Shown here: positions 17,315 to 25,948 of the stretch, piece by piece
Layout: each line of letters starts with the position of its first letter
How positions within the stretch are numbered: position 1 is the stretch's first letter
Source: Caballeronia sp. SL2Y3
GTDB lineage: Bacteria; Pseudomonadota; Gammaproteobacteria; Burkholderiales; Burkholderiaceae
Assembly: GCF_022879575.1 (NCBI RefSeq)
Contig: NZ_CP084263.1
Coordinates: 310,001-374,000 of the forward strand
Length of the DNA: 64,000 nt
Direction: 5' to 3'
Program-made: the position numbers and the translations under genes
Notes under the pieces: generated by a model
The model's input: the letters and a program-made list of their open reading frames with translations, nothing else
What the model was told of the DNA's origin: nothing
Database searches by the model: none

Positions 17315-18535
17315 TCAGTCCAGCTCCGCCGCCGTCGCCATACCCGAGCGCCCCAGCGCCGTCACGCGATGCAACGTCAAAAGACCGAGCACGGCCAGCA
17401 CCGCGCCGAGCATGAAGTCGGTTTCCACGCCCGCATGGTCGACGATCGCGCCGCCCACGGCCGATCCCGTCGCAATCGCCACCTGAATGATGCTGACGAA
17501 CATCGCGGAGCCGGCTTCCGGATAATCCGCCGTTCCGCTTTGAATCCACACGCTGAAGCACAGCGGCAGCGCGCCGAACGCAACGCCCCAGATCAGCATC
17601 GCGGCCGTCTCGCCGATGTGCGAATGCCCGAGAAGCAGCATCGACATGATCGCGGCGAGAAGCAGCACGATCATGGCCCCGACGGATTTGACCAGGTGTT
17701 TCGCCACGATCATCGACATGAGCGCGTTAGAGAAGAAGCCGATGATGCCGAAGCCCAGCAATAGCAAGGTAATGGCGTTCAGCGAGAAGTCCTGCTCCAG
17801 CAACGGCGCGATATACGTGTAGGTCGAAAAATGCGCGCCGAAAGCGAACGCGACCATCGCCAGACTGAGCCGCGCGTGCGGCCGCGCGAGCAGCGCACGG
17901 AAGTCTTGCAGACGCAGCGCGGATGCGGACGGCAGCCGCGGCACGAGCAGCGCCTGAGCGATCAGCGCGACCGCGACGAGGCCCGCCGTCGCTGCGAACG
18001 AAAGGCGCCACGACGCGAACGATGCGATGAAGATGCCGAGCGGCACGCCGATGACCGTGGCGAACGTCACGCCCGTCAAGATGATCGCAGTGGCTTTCGC
18101 CGCGTCGTTGCCTTGCACGAGCCGCGGGGCCGCAGCCGTCGCGAGCGTCCAGAATCCGCCGAGCGCCGCGCCGAGCAGCGCGCGACCCGCGAGCATCGTG
18201 ACGAGTCCGGGCGCCATCGCGCAGACGACGTTGGAGACGAAGAGCACCGCGGTCAGCAGCAGAAAGACGAATCGACGGTCCATGCGGCCCGCGCCGACGA
18301 GCAGCGTCGGGGCGAAGATGGCGGCCATCACGCCGGGCGTCGTCACCATCAGGCCCGCGACGCCCGGACTCACGCCCAGGTCGCGCGCGATTTGCGGCAG
18401 CAGGCCGACCGGCAGAAATTCCGCCGTCACGAATGCAAATGCGCTGACTGCGACCGCAAGCACGGCAAGCCATTGACGCAGCGTCGTTGCGAGGCCGTCC
18501 GATGTTACGGAGTTCGTAGTGGTGTCTAGGTGCAT
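17315..18535 (-). CDS. MFS transporter, DHA1/AraJ-like efflux family
   Basis: 406 aa, twelve predicted membrane helices. The start is taken at MHLDTTTNS because the open frame further upstream has low-complexity, non-membrane sequence. Family features: FVTAEFLPVGLLPQIARDLG in helix 1 (typical of the AraJ/YdhP/SotB branch), GRALLGAALGGFW in helix 4-5 (antiporter-type motif), and PLGIFIASFASWR. This branch exports sugars or drugs with proton antiport. No neighbouring regulator hints at a substrate, and no clear ribosome site precedes the start. Confidence 0.82.
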   Translation of the reverse strand: MHLDTTTNSVTSDGLATTLRQWLAVLAVAVSAFAFVTAEFLPVGLLPQIARDLGVSPGVAGLMVTTPGVMAAIFAPTLLVGAGRMDRRFVFLLLTAVLFVSNVVCAMAPGLVTMLAGRALLGAALGGFWTLATAAAPRLVQGNDAAKATAIILTGVTFATVIGVPLGIFIASFASWRLSFAATAGLVAVALIAQALLVPRLPSASALRLQDFRALLARPHARLSLAMVAFAFGAHFSTYTYIAPLLEQDFSLNAITLLLLGFGIIGFFSNALMSMIVAKHLVKSVGAMIVLLLAAIMSMLLLGHSHIGETAAMLIWGVAFGALPLCFSVWIQSGTADYPEAGSAMFVSIIQVAIATGSAVGGAIVDHAGVETDFMLGAVLAVLGLLTLHRVTALGRSGMATAAELD

Positions 18536-18906
18536 GAGGATCGAGACGAATCGAGACGAATAGGAAGCAACGCTTCGGCGTAGCGTTCGACATCGAACGG
18601 CCGGCGCGACGAATGCCACACTGTAGGGGTATACGCGAGCGCGAAAAAGGCCGGAGCCTCGAATTGACAATCCGGGGCAGGCGAACAATCACGCTTGGGA
18701 AATCAGGCGGGGGATAGACGTGCGGCTCGTCGGATCGCGCATCCGGCGATTTGACCGAACAGGCAGGTTTGGTCCGTCACGTTTTTACTGACGTCTCGCA
18801 TGGTGAACGAAGCCATGTCTTTTGCGTCGGATGTCGCCTCTTGTGAGCGATCGAGCCGCAGCAAGACAACGTTCGTCGAAGGCCGGGATTCGGACAGGCG
18901 CGCCCT
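18536..18906. other. Intergenic region upstream of the MFS gene
   Basis: 371 nt between the MFS start and the end of the metallo-hydrolase gene, both on the minus strand. It should carry the MFS promoter. I see no gene or RNA signature. Confidence 0.5.
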
Positions 18907-19983
18907 TCAAGTACCGCCCATGTAGAACTCGTCGCGGTTATTGCCGCTCGTGCGAATGCATATCGGCGACCGATACAGCGGCTCCGCGTACTTCGTCCCC
19001 GGCAGTTCGTCGCGTATCTTCGTGAAGAGCGGCGCGAGGCCGTTGTCGAGCCACAAGCCCCAGATCGCATCGTGATGATCGGGCAGAAAGAGCTTGGGCT
19101 TGAACAACTGAAGATGCTGGAATGTGAAGCTCAACTGCGTTTCGGCGATCGGATGCGGCGTCCACGGAAAGATGCCGACATCCACCCCCGGCGCCACGCT
19201 CGTCGCAAGCTGCAACTCTTCGGGGCTGGGATTGCTCACGCTGTCGAACCACACGATCTTGAAGCCGTTCGGCAACGTGAACGTGAAGCCTATCGTGCCT
19301 TGCGTGACGATGTTCGGATCGCTCGATCCGCGCGCCGAAACCGCATCGTGTTGCTGTTGCTCGGCGGCGGTGAGCGGTGGCGCATCGAGTGCGTAGAGCG
19401 CGGCGAGTTGCGTCGTCAATCCGGCTTCGATCGTGCTGTGAATGATATGCGTCGGCGTGATGCTGATATCGCCATACGTGAACTTCTCGGTGTTATTGCC
19501 CGTCACCGTGGTGGTCTGCGCGGCGGGGACGCCGAGCACCTGCGCTTCCTTCGTCGTGATCGCGGAGCCGATGACCTGTGCCTTCGTCTGCGCCGCGACC
19601 GCAGCGACATCGCTGATGTGATCCGAATGGGCGTGACCGATCAAGATCACGTTCGCCTTCTGCACCTGCGACACGGTGAACCCGAGCGAAGCCGTGCGCG
19701 CGGGCCGCTCGTAATACGTGTCCATGATGACGACCACGCCGTGATACGCGAGCTCGTAGTTCGCCGTGCCGAGCCAGCGCAGCACTGCGGTGTCGCCCTG
19801 CGGAAGCGGCCCGCCTTGCGATGCGGGAACGAGACTTTGACACGCGGGATCGGATGCGAGCGGCGCGTCCGCCGCGTTGGCCGGCGTGATGCCGGAGTCG
19901 TGGTCGTGACCGCACGCGGACAGCAACGAGGCCGTTGCAATCAGCGCCGCGATCGAGGTTCGCACATGGCCAGCCCTTCTCAT
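18907..19983 (-). CDS. MBL-fold metallo-hydrolase, lipoprotein
   Basis: 358 aa. A lipoprotein signal with lipobox LLSAC (acylated Cys near residue 24) is followed by a His/Asp-rich stretch (GHDHDS). The metallo-beta-lactamase signature HAHSDHISD lies near residue 120, with further metal ligands likely at THIIHST and in the C-terminal DHHDAIW. This pattern is closest to the UlaG/YcbL-type hydrolases rather than to true beta-lactamases. AAGGAGA precedes the ATG at 19983; a longer in-frame start lacks one. It would sit on the periplasmic membrane face. Substrate unknown. Confidence 0.8.
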   Translation of the reverse strand: MRRAGHVRTSIAALIATASLLSACGHDHDSGITPANAADAPLASDPACQSLVPASQGGPLPQGDTAVLRWLGTANYELAYHGVVVIMDTYYERPARTASLGFTVSQVQKANVILIGHAHSDHISDVAAVAAQTKAQVIGSAITTKEAQVLGVPAAQTTTVTGNNTEKFTYGDISITPTHIIHSTIEAGLTTQLAALYALDAPPLTAAEQQQHDAVSARGSSDPNIVTQGTIGFTFTLPNGFKIVWFDSVSNPSPEELQLATSVAPGVDVGIFPWTPHPIAETQLSFTFQHLQLFKPKLFLPDHHDAIWGLWLDNGLAPLFTKIRDELPGTKYAEPLYRSPICIRTSGNNRDEFYMGGT

Positions 19984-20437
19984 GACATGTCTCCTTGGTG
20001 GACTACCGACAGAAAACCTGAATCCTCGGGTCATGCGAAAGCTGGCTTCGAAGCGATACTAGTCCCCGGAAAACGCGCGCGTCTATATGCCCTGCAGCAT
20101 TTACTTCACAGCGAATGCGCGCTATGTTCAATACGGTCACGACAGTCTTACGCCAGTGCCCCGAGCGGGCCGGCGCGACGTTGTCTTCCATTGAGCGGAG
20201 GAATAGCGTTACTTATGTTGCTTATGCCCAGGTGTTCATCTCCGTCGAGGAAGACTTGTCGAAACGCGCAAGAGACGACGCGGCCGAATCGCGCATGCGT
20301 CGCCGTCAATGCGCTCTATGAGCAATTGAAGGAAACGGCGGTGCTCTATGTAATCCGCCGCAGCGGCCGCAGCAACGAACTGCGTCATACAGGCCGACAT
20401 ACGCTGTCTAATCAGGTGGACATCTCAGGAGACAACC
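19984..20437. other. Divergent intergenic region
   Basis: 454 nt between the lipoprotein hydrolase (minus) and the cupin gene (plus). A 68-codon frame inside (20115-20321) has no ribosome site or recognisable family. It should hold promoters for both neighbours; I cannot place them. Confidence 0.5.
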
Positions 20438-20791
20438 ATGGCTGGCGTAGGAAGCGAAAAGGTATTCGAGAACGACAAGGTCATCGTATGGAACTTCGTG
20501 CTTCAACCGGGCGAGGAGACGCCGGTTCATACGCATGAGCACTCCTACATGTGGTACGCAATAGAAGGCGCGCCGCTCCATATCTACGACAAGGACGGCG
20601 CGGACTTAGGCATCTTCGAAGTACCGACGGGCGCCGTGTATTCGCTCCAATGCGAGGGCGGCTATCTCGAAGTGCTCTCGGAACTCGGCAAGGGCGCGCG
20701 CGTGCCGGCCACGCACAAGGCGCGCAATGACGGCACGCGGCCGTATCGAGAAGTGCTCGTCGAATATAAGGACGCCACGCCGGCTAGCTAA
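20438..20791 (+). CDS. Small cupin-domain protein
   Basis: 117 aa, a single cupin barrel. Motif 1 is PGEETPVHTHEHSYMWY, giving three candidate histidine ligands; motif 2 around GAVYSLQCEGG lacks the usual second-motif histidine, so the metal site may be three-coordinate or lost. CAGGAGACAACC precedes the ATG. It ends six bases before the convergent GlxA gene. Family members range from isomerases to dioxygenases and regulators; no specific function can be given. Confidence 0.75.
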   Translation: MAGVGSEKVFENDKVIVWNFVLQPGEETPVHTHEHSYMWYAIEGAPLHIYDKDGADLGIFEVPTGAVYSLQCEGGYLEVLSELGKGARVPATHKARNDGTRPYREVLVEYKDATPAS

Positions 20792-20797
20792 AGCGTC

Positions 20798-21817
20798 TCA
20801 GGGTCTCGGCTGCCTGACCGAACGAGCCGAGATCTGGTCCGCTGTCTCGTCAGCGCGTGCAAGGGTCATGAACCGCTTCCGGTATTCCGAAGGCGTCACG
20901 CCAACATGCTTGACGAAGGTGCGCCGCAACACGTCCGCATTCGCGAAGCCGCATTTCGCCGCGAGCTGTTTCGGCGCATCGCCGCGCGTCTCGATGAGAT
21001 TGCGCGCGGCCGCCACGCGCGCCGATTCCACCCACACCGCCGGGGTCACGCCCACTTCTGCCTGAAAGAGCCGGGCGAAATGGCGCGGGCTCAAACGGGC
21101 ATGCGCTGCCATGCTGGCCACGCTATGGTCGAGCTCGGGCCGCGCCGCGACGAGCCGCTGCACGTCCTGCAAGACCGAGCGGCCCGCTGGCTGCGCCCGG
21201 CCCTTGCGGCTGAACTGCAACTGTCCGCCGGGGCGCTTGAAGAACATGACGAGCTGACTGGCGACGCGCATCGCGATCTCCCGTCCGAGATCTTCCTCGA
21301 CGAGCGCGAGCGCCAGATCGAGGCCCGCCGTCACGCCTGCGGCCGTGCGCAGCTTGCCATCGCGCACATAGAGCGCGTCCGGCTCGGCGGTCACTGTCGG
21401 ATAGCGGCGCGACAACTCGTCGATGCAAGACCAGTGAGTCGTGATGCGCTTCCTGTCCAGCAAGCCCGCTTCGGCAAGAATGAACGCGCCGGTGCATACG
21501 GAGCCGAAGCGTTTCGATCGCTTCGCAACGGTCCTCAGCCACTCGCGCAACGTGTTCGAGATCGTCATGGTCGATGCGTGAGGCGCGCCCGCGACGAGCA
21601 GCGTATGCACCGCAACAAAGTGGTCGCCGACCACCTCGTCGGGCAGCAGCCGCGCGCCCGACGAGCTTCTCAACTGCCCGGCCCGCATGCCGACGATCTT
21701 CAGGTCGTACTCGTCGCGCCCCGTCTCGACATTGGCTTGCGCGAACACGTCGAGCGGTCCGCATACGTCGAGCATCTGCACGCCGGGCACCGCAAGGATG
21801 GCGATTGTCTTGGCCAT
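20798..21817 (-). CDS. GlxA family transcriptional regulator (DJ-1/PfpI domain + AraC HTH)
   Basis: 339 aa. Residues 1-190 form a DJ-1/PfpI-like domain with the nucleophile-elbow Cys in GSVCTGAFILAEAG. Residues 225-325 form an AraC/XylS double helix-turn-helix (ARLSPRHFARLFQAEVG; CGFANADVLRRTFVKHVG). GlxA proteins usually activate adjacent catabolic genes. It diverges from the HD-hydrolase gene across a 119-nt gap that contains an inverted repeat, so that gene is the likely target. Confidence 0.88.
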   Translation of the reverse strand: MAKTIAILAVPGVQMLDVCGPLDVFAQANVETGRDEYDLKIVGMRAGQLRSSSGARLLPDEVVGDHFVAVHTLLVAGAPHASTMTISNTLREWLRTVAKRSKRFGSVCTGAFILAEAGLLDRKRITTHWSCIDELSRRYPTVTAEPDALYVRDGKLRTAAGVTAGLDLALALVEEDLGREIAMRVASQLVMFFKRPGGQLQFSRKGRAQPAGRSVLQDVQRLVAARPELDHSVASMAAHARLSPRHFARLFQAEVGVTPAVWVESARVAAARNLIETRGDAPKQLAAKCGFANADVLRRTFVKHVGVTPSEYRKRFMTLARADETADQISARSVRQPRP

Positions 21818-21844
21818 GACAGCATGATTCTCCAGGTCCGAATG

Positions 21845-21881
21845 TCGCGCGAAATGGCAGGATTCGGCGTTTCACGCGCGA
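21845..21881. promoter_or_regulatory. Inverted repeat in the GlxA/HD-hydrolase divergent promoter
   Basis: TCGCGCG and CGCGCGA form perfect 7-bp arms separated by 23 nt within the divergent promoter region. It is a plausible site for the GlxA regulator, but GC-rich arms of this length are common in this genome. Confidence 0.3.
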
Positions 21882-21936
21882 TAGAGCCAACGATACCACG
21901 GCTGACAATAGTGCTCATCCACCTCAGGAGAACATC

Positions 21937-22578
21937 ATGAGCACTAGCGCGAATACGGTTGCCATTCCGGATAGCCGGCTTGCCCGGGCGATCACGGAGT
22001 TCGTCCGCGATACCGAGACGGAGTTGCTTTTCAATCATTCGAGCCGCGTGTATTGCTTCGGCGCGCTTGCCGGCGAGCGGCGCGGCGTGAAGTTCGATGC
22101 GGAACTGCTCTACGCCGGCGCCATGTTTCACGACATGGGCCTCATGCCTTCGCACAGCAGTCAGACGGAGCGTTTCGAAGTGGACGGCGCGAACGCCGCC
22201 CGCGACTTTCTGAGGCAGCATGGCATCGCCCCCGCCGATATCGACCTCGTGTGGACTGCCATCGCGCTGCATACGACGCCGGGCGTGCCGCAGCATATGC
22301 ATCCGGTGATCGCGCTCGTGACCGCGGGAGTCGAGATGGACGTGCTCGGCCTCGCTTACCCGGAGTACAGCGACGCGGAAAGAACCGCTGTCGTGAATGC
22401 GTATCCGCGCACCGAGCACTTCAAGGAGGACATCATTCAGGCGTTCTACGACGGCATCAAACACAAACCTCACACGACGTTCGGGAACGTCAAGGCCGAC
22501 GTCATCGCGGACAAGGAACCGCGCTTCCGGGCGGGCAACTTCTGCTCCGTTATCCGCAATTCGGCGTGGCGCGGCTAG
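21937..22578 (+). CDS. HD-domain hydrolase
   Basis: 213 aa. The HD metal-binding pattern is present: an early His in FNHSSRVY, the His-Asp pair in MFHDMGL, a later His in AIALHTT and a further acidic residue. Similarity is greatest to HD proteins annotated as cyanamide hydratase-like or small phosphohydrolases. AGGAGAACATC precedes the ATG. Pairing with a divergent GlxA (DJ-1-type) regulator suggests inducible use of a small nitrogen compound, but that is inference. Confidence 0.75.
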   Translation: MSTSANTVAIPDSRLARAITEFVRDTETELLFNHSSRVYCFGALAGERRGVKFDAELLYAGAMFHDMGLMPSHSSQTERFEVDGANAARDFLRQHGIAPADIDLVWTAIALHTTPGVPQHMHPVIALVTAGVEMDVLGLAYPEYSDAERTAVVNAYPRTEHFKEDIIQAFYDGIKHKPHTTFGNVKADVIADKEPRFRAGNFCSVIRNSAWRG

Positions 22579-22596
22579 GCGTCCGGGCTGCGAGCG

Positions 22597-23364
22597 TCAG
22601 AGCACTGCGAGCCAGCCGCCGTCGACATAGATGATCTGTCCGTTCACGTAGCTCGATGCGGACGACCCGAGATAGACCGCCGTGCCGACGAGTTCTTCGG
22701 GCCTGCCCCAGCGTCCTGACGGGTTGCTGCTCTTGACCCACCGGTCGAAGTCGGGGTTGTCGAGAAGCGCCTGATTCATATCGGTCAGGATATAGCCGGG
22801 GCCAATCGCGTTCGCCTGGATATCGAACGGCGCCCACTCGGCGCTCATGGCGCGCGTGAGCATCTTGATGCCGCCCTTGGCAGCCGTATAGGGCGCCACC
22901 GTCGCGCGCGCCCCTTCGCTCGTCAACGAGCCGATATTGATGATCTTGCCGCCGCGCTTGCGCTCGATCATGCGCCGCGCCGCTTCTTTCGCGACGATGA
23001 ACGCGCTCGTCAGATTGGTGTCGATCACGCGTTGCCAGTCGGCGAGCGCGAGCTCGATCATCGGCTTGCGAAACTGAATGCCCGCGTTGTTCACGACGAT
23101 ATCCACTTCGATCCCTTGCGCGTCCCACGCCGCGAATGCGGCCGCAACGGACGCTTCGTCGGTAACGTCGAAGGCTTGTCCGCGTGCATCGAAGCCTTGC
23201 GCGAGCAGCCGGTTCACGGCGGCATCGACGGTCTCGGCTTTCGTTCCGTTGACGATGACGCGCGCGCCAGCCGCCGCGAAGCCCTCCGCGAGCGCATAGC
23301 CAATGCCGCGCGCCGACCCCGTGACGAGCGCCGTGCGGCCGTTCAGATCGAACAACTTGTTCAT
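22597..23364 (-). CDS. SDR, gluconate 5-dehydrogenase-like
   Basis: 255 aa. TGSARGIG (15-22), NNAG (92-95), catalytic Ser136, Tyr149 and Lys153 (YTAAK). The phrases NNAGIQFRKP, DTNLTSAFIVAKEAARRM and QIIYVDGGWLAVL are typical of gluconate 5-dehydrogenase/2-deoxy-D-gluconate 3-dehydrogenase (IdnO/KduD group), which interconverts 5-keto-D-gluconate and D-gluconate with NADP(H). It is monocistronic here; a kinase or transporter of the same route is not adjacent. Confidence 0.8.
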   Translation of the reverse strand: MNKLFDLNGRTALVTGSARGIGYALAEGFAAAGARVIVNGTKAETVDAAVNRLLAQGFDARGQAFDVTDEASVAAAFAAWDAQGIEVDIVVNNAGIQFRKPMIELALADWQRVIDTNLTSAFIVAKEAARRMIERKRGGKIINIGSLTSEGARATVAPYTAAKGGIKMLTRAMSAEWAPFDIQANAIGPGYILTDMNQALLDNPDFDRWVKSSNPSGRWGRPEELVGTAVYLGSSASSYVNGQIIYVDGGWLAVL

Positions 23365-23677
23365 GCTGTTTCCTTGTGTGATGCGCCCGTTGAGCGCGAG
23401 CGCCTTCCTCTATGGCAATGCACAAGCCTTCGTGCATCGGCAGCGTGCCGGACGCTCGTCCAAGTGGTCGAGCACGTGCCGGTGCAACGTCGGCAACGAA
23501 TAAGAGCCGTTCCAGATCATACGCAAATGGTGGCGAAGCCAGCAGAGCGCCTTACTAGGGATCAATCAGCGTTGACCGAATATCGCCGGGCGCGCAGACG
23601 TGGCACGTGCGCTGCTAGCAGACGTCGATTGGCGCATTGCGCCGCGCATCCACGTGGGCTTCGGAGGACGCTGACAC
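23365..23677. other. Divergent intergenic region
   Basis: 313 nt between the SDR (minus) and the second hybrid kinase (plus). No gene seen; a GGAGGA precedes the kinase ATG. Confidence 0.5.
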
Positions 23678-25453
23678 ATGAACATCGACCGCGACTTGCC
23701 AGCCGACGCGTACCGGATCGTCTTCCGGCTGCTGCCGAGTCCTTGCCTGCTGCTCTCGGTCGACGAGGGCTACACGATCCTCGATGCCAACGAGGCGTAC
23801 CTGCGCGAGACCGTCAGCGATCGCGAGCATCTGGTCGGCCGCGCGGTATTCGACGCATTCCCCGACAATCCCGACGACCAGAAGACGCAGGCGACGAAGA
23901 TTCTCGGCGAGTCCCTGCAGCGTGTCATTCGGCTGCGCCGGACCGACGCGATGGCGTTGCAGCGTTACGACGTGCCGGACCGGTCGAGCGATACCGGCGC
24001 GTTCATCGTGCGCTACTGGAGTCCCATCAACATACCGCTTCTGAATCCGGATGGCTCCGTGGGATCCATCATTCATCGTGTCGAGAACGTCACGGACTTC
24101 GTGATGGACGTTCACAGCCGCACGGCGGCGCCGCAAATCGCGGCAAGCAATGGCGGAAGCAATGGCGGAAGCAATCGCGGAAGCAAGCACGTCGAAAGCG
24201 AATCGGAGCTGATCCGCCGAAGCCGGCAGCTATCGAATTCGAATCAGGAACTGCGCAGGCTGAGCGAGGAGGCGTTCGCGCTCGCTGCCCGGCTGAAGGA
24301 CGAGAGCATCAGGAAGGACGAGTTTCTCGCGATGCTCGGTCATGAACTGCGCAATCCGCTGGCGGGACTGGCATCGGCGTTCCAGCTGATCGACATGACC
24401 GATTCGGCGGAAGGCGTGCCGCAGGAAATCGGCTCGCTGATCAATCGCCAGATCGGCACGCTCACGCGGCTGGTGGACGATCTGCTGGATGCGTCGCGTG
24501 TCTCGCGTGGCACCATCCAGCTGCACCGCGAGCCCATCGATCTGCGCATGGTCATCGAAACGGCCGCCTATTCGGTGCGAAAAGAGTTCGAGGCAAAGGG
24601 ACATTCTCTCGTCATCGACCTCGCGCCGGGCGATTACGCGATGAACGGCGACGCGACGCGCTTGCAGCAAGTGGTCGCGAACCTGCTTTCGAACGCCGTG
24701 AAGTTCACGGACCGCGGCGGAAACATTCGCATGCGTCTGTCGGCGAGTCACGCGAACGAAGAACGCCGCGCCGTGCTGATCGTCGAGGACAACGGTCGCG
24801 GCATTCCCGCGCGCCATCTCGAGTCCATCTTCGAGCTGTTCGCGCAGGTCAACACCACGCTCGACCGCGCCGAAGGCGGCCTCGGCATCGGACTAAATCT
24901 CGCGCGCCGGCTCGTGGAATTGCACGACGGCACGCTCGTCGCGCAGTCCGAGGGCGAAGGCAGAGGCAGCCGGTTCATCGTCGATCTTCCGCTGCTGATG
25001 GAAGCGCAGCGGCTCGTTCCGGCGCCCGAGCAGCTGGTCTTTCACGGCGATCAGGACGTCTCCATTCTGCTCGTGGAAGACAACGAGGACGTGCGGGCGG
25101 CGACCGCCGCAATGCTGGAGTCGCTCGGATACACGGTCGCGACTGCGTCCGACGGTACGCGCGGCGTGGATGCGATGGTGGCCCAGACGCCGATGGTGGC
25201 CATCGTCGATATCGGCTTGCCCGGCATCGACGGATTCGAGGTGGCGCGGCGCGTGAAGGACCTGCTCGGAAGCAAGCGTCCGCATCTGATCGCGCTCAGC
25301 GGCTACAGCGGCCCCGAAGTGACCGAGCGCGCCATCGAAAGCGGCTTCGACGATGTTTTCGTCAAGCCGATCGATCTCGGATTGCTGCAGCGATCCATTC
25401 ACAGTGTCATGGCGAAGCGCCATGCGAGCGAGCTACAGGAGCCGAGCGCGTGA
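23678..25453 (+). CDS. Soluble PAS hybrid histidine kinase with receiver
   Basis: 591 aa, no membrane segment. A PAS domain (about 8-140; LLPSPCLLLSVDEGYTILDAN) is followed by a Ser/Asn/Gly linker made by a 12-nt tandem repeat, a short coiled coil (about 180-210), HisKA with phospho-His in GHELRNPLAG (near 220), ATPase domain (LLSNAVKF, DNGRGIP, GGLGIGLNLA) and a receiver (about 462-585; phospho-Asp in VAIVDIGLPG, Lys in VKPIDL). The architecture resembles the first kinase of the window with fewer PAS modules. No cognate regulator lies beside it. Confidence 0.9.
   Translation: MNIDRDLPADAYRIVFRLLPSPCLLLSVDEGYTILDANEAYLRETVSDREHLVGRAVFDAFPDNPDDQKTQATKILGESLQRVIRLRRTDAMALQRYDVPDRSSDTGAFIVRYWSPINIPLLNPDGSVGSIIHRVENVTDFVMDVHSRTAAPQIAASNGGSNGGSNRGSKHVESESELIRRSRQLSNSNQELRRLSEEAFALAARLKDESIRKDEFLAMLGHELRNPLAGLASAFQLIDMTDSAEGVPQEIGSLINRQIGTLTRLVDDLLDASRVSRGTIQLHREPIDLRMVIETAAYSVRKEFEAKGHSLVIDLAPGDYAMNGDATRLQQVVANLLSNAVKFTDRGGNIRMRLSASHANEERRAVLIVEDNGRGIPARHLESIFELFAQVNTTLDRAEGGLGIGLNLARRLVELHDGTLVAQSEGEGRGSRFIVDLPLLMEAQRLVPAPEQLVFHGDQDVSILLVEDNEDVRAATAAMLESLGYTVATASDGTRGVDAMVAQTPMVAIVDIGLPGIDGFEVARRVKDLLGSKRPHLIALSGYSGPEVTERAIESGFDDVFVKPIDLGLLQRSIHSVMAKRHASELQEPSA
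24146..24181 (+). repeat. Three tandem 12-nt units encoding Ser-Asn-Gly/Arg-Gly
   Basis: AGCAATGGCGGA occurs twice exactly and a third time with one base changed (AGCAATCGCGGA), followed by a partial fourth unit. It lies in frame within the linker between the PAS and kinase domains of the 591-aa histidine kinase. Because the unit is a multiple of three, changes in copy number would lengthen or shorten the linker without a frameshift. Confidence 0.85.
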
Positions 25454-25459
25454 CGCGCG

Positions 25460-25500
25460 TGCCTTGATGCGAAGCATCACTAACGACCGCCATCAAGGCA
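25460..25500. terminator. Bidirectional stem-loop between convergent genes
   Basis: TGCCTTGATG and CATCAAGGCA form a perfect 10-bp stem with a 21-nt loop. It lies between the histidine kinase stop and the thioesterase stop, overlapping the latter. No T-run is present, so its termination strength is uncertain. Confidence 0.45.
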
Positions 25501-25945
25501 AGCCGATGACCCTGCCCGCATAGACCGCGTCCGTCGCGGCGATCGTCGCCTGTGCCGCAATGTTCGCCGCGATGTCTTCATCGAACGAAGCGGCCTTCGG
25601 CGCGCCGCTCGTGTCGATATGCATCAGCATCTGTTCGCAGGCGGACGCAGGCTCGACGCTCTCGCCCTCGAACATCTGCAGATACAGATGTATGCGCTTC
25701 CTGTCGTGCGCGATGACGCGCGCATCGACGCGCACGGCCGCGCCTTCCTTCAGTTCGCGCAAGTAGCTGACATGCGCCTCCAGCGTGTAGAGCGTGCGAT
25801 GCCGCGCGCGCCGCTCGGTGTCGCCAAGGCCGATGTCGTCCATGAAAGCATCCGCTGCGAGACTGTAGATCAGCATGTAGAAGGCATCGCGCAGATGCCC
25901 GTTGTAATCGACCCACTCGGGCCTCACCGTGTCGCGATAAATCAT
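25493..25945 (-). CDS. cdhB: Betainyl-CoA thioesterase (carnitine degradation)
   Basis: 150 aa hotdog-fold thioesterase of the 4HBT family. The family motif DYNGHLRDAFY carries the probable catalytic Asp near residue 13; ALEAHVSYL-type strand sequence (TLEAHVSYLRELKEG) follows. It is the last gene of a cdhC-cdhA-cdhB series and starts three bases after the cdhA stop. In Pseudomonas the orthologous enzyme hydrolyses betainyl-CoA to glycine betaine and CoA. Length and position match that role, so the name rests on both sequence family and gene order. Confidence 0.85.
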   Translation of the reverse strand: MIYRDTVRPEWVDYNGHLRDAFYMLIYSLAADAFMDDIGLGDTERRARHRTLYTLEAHVSYLRELKEGAAVRVDARVIAHDRKRIHLYLQMFEGESVEPASACEQMLMHIDTSGAPKAASFDEDIAANIAAQATIAATDAVYAGRVIGLP

Positions 25946-25948
25946 CTG

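Noticed and set aside
20115..20321. 68-codon frame upstream of the cupin gene
   Set aside because: No ribosome site, mixed composition and no family likeness.
24146..24181. Possible CRISPR-like array
   Set aside because: Units are contiguous 12-mers with no spacers, in frame inside a kinase gene.
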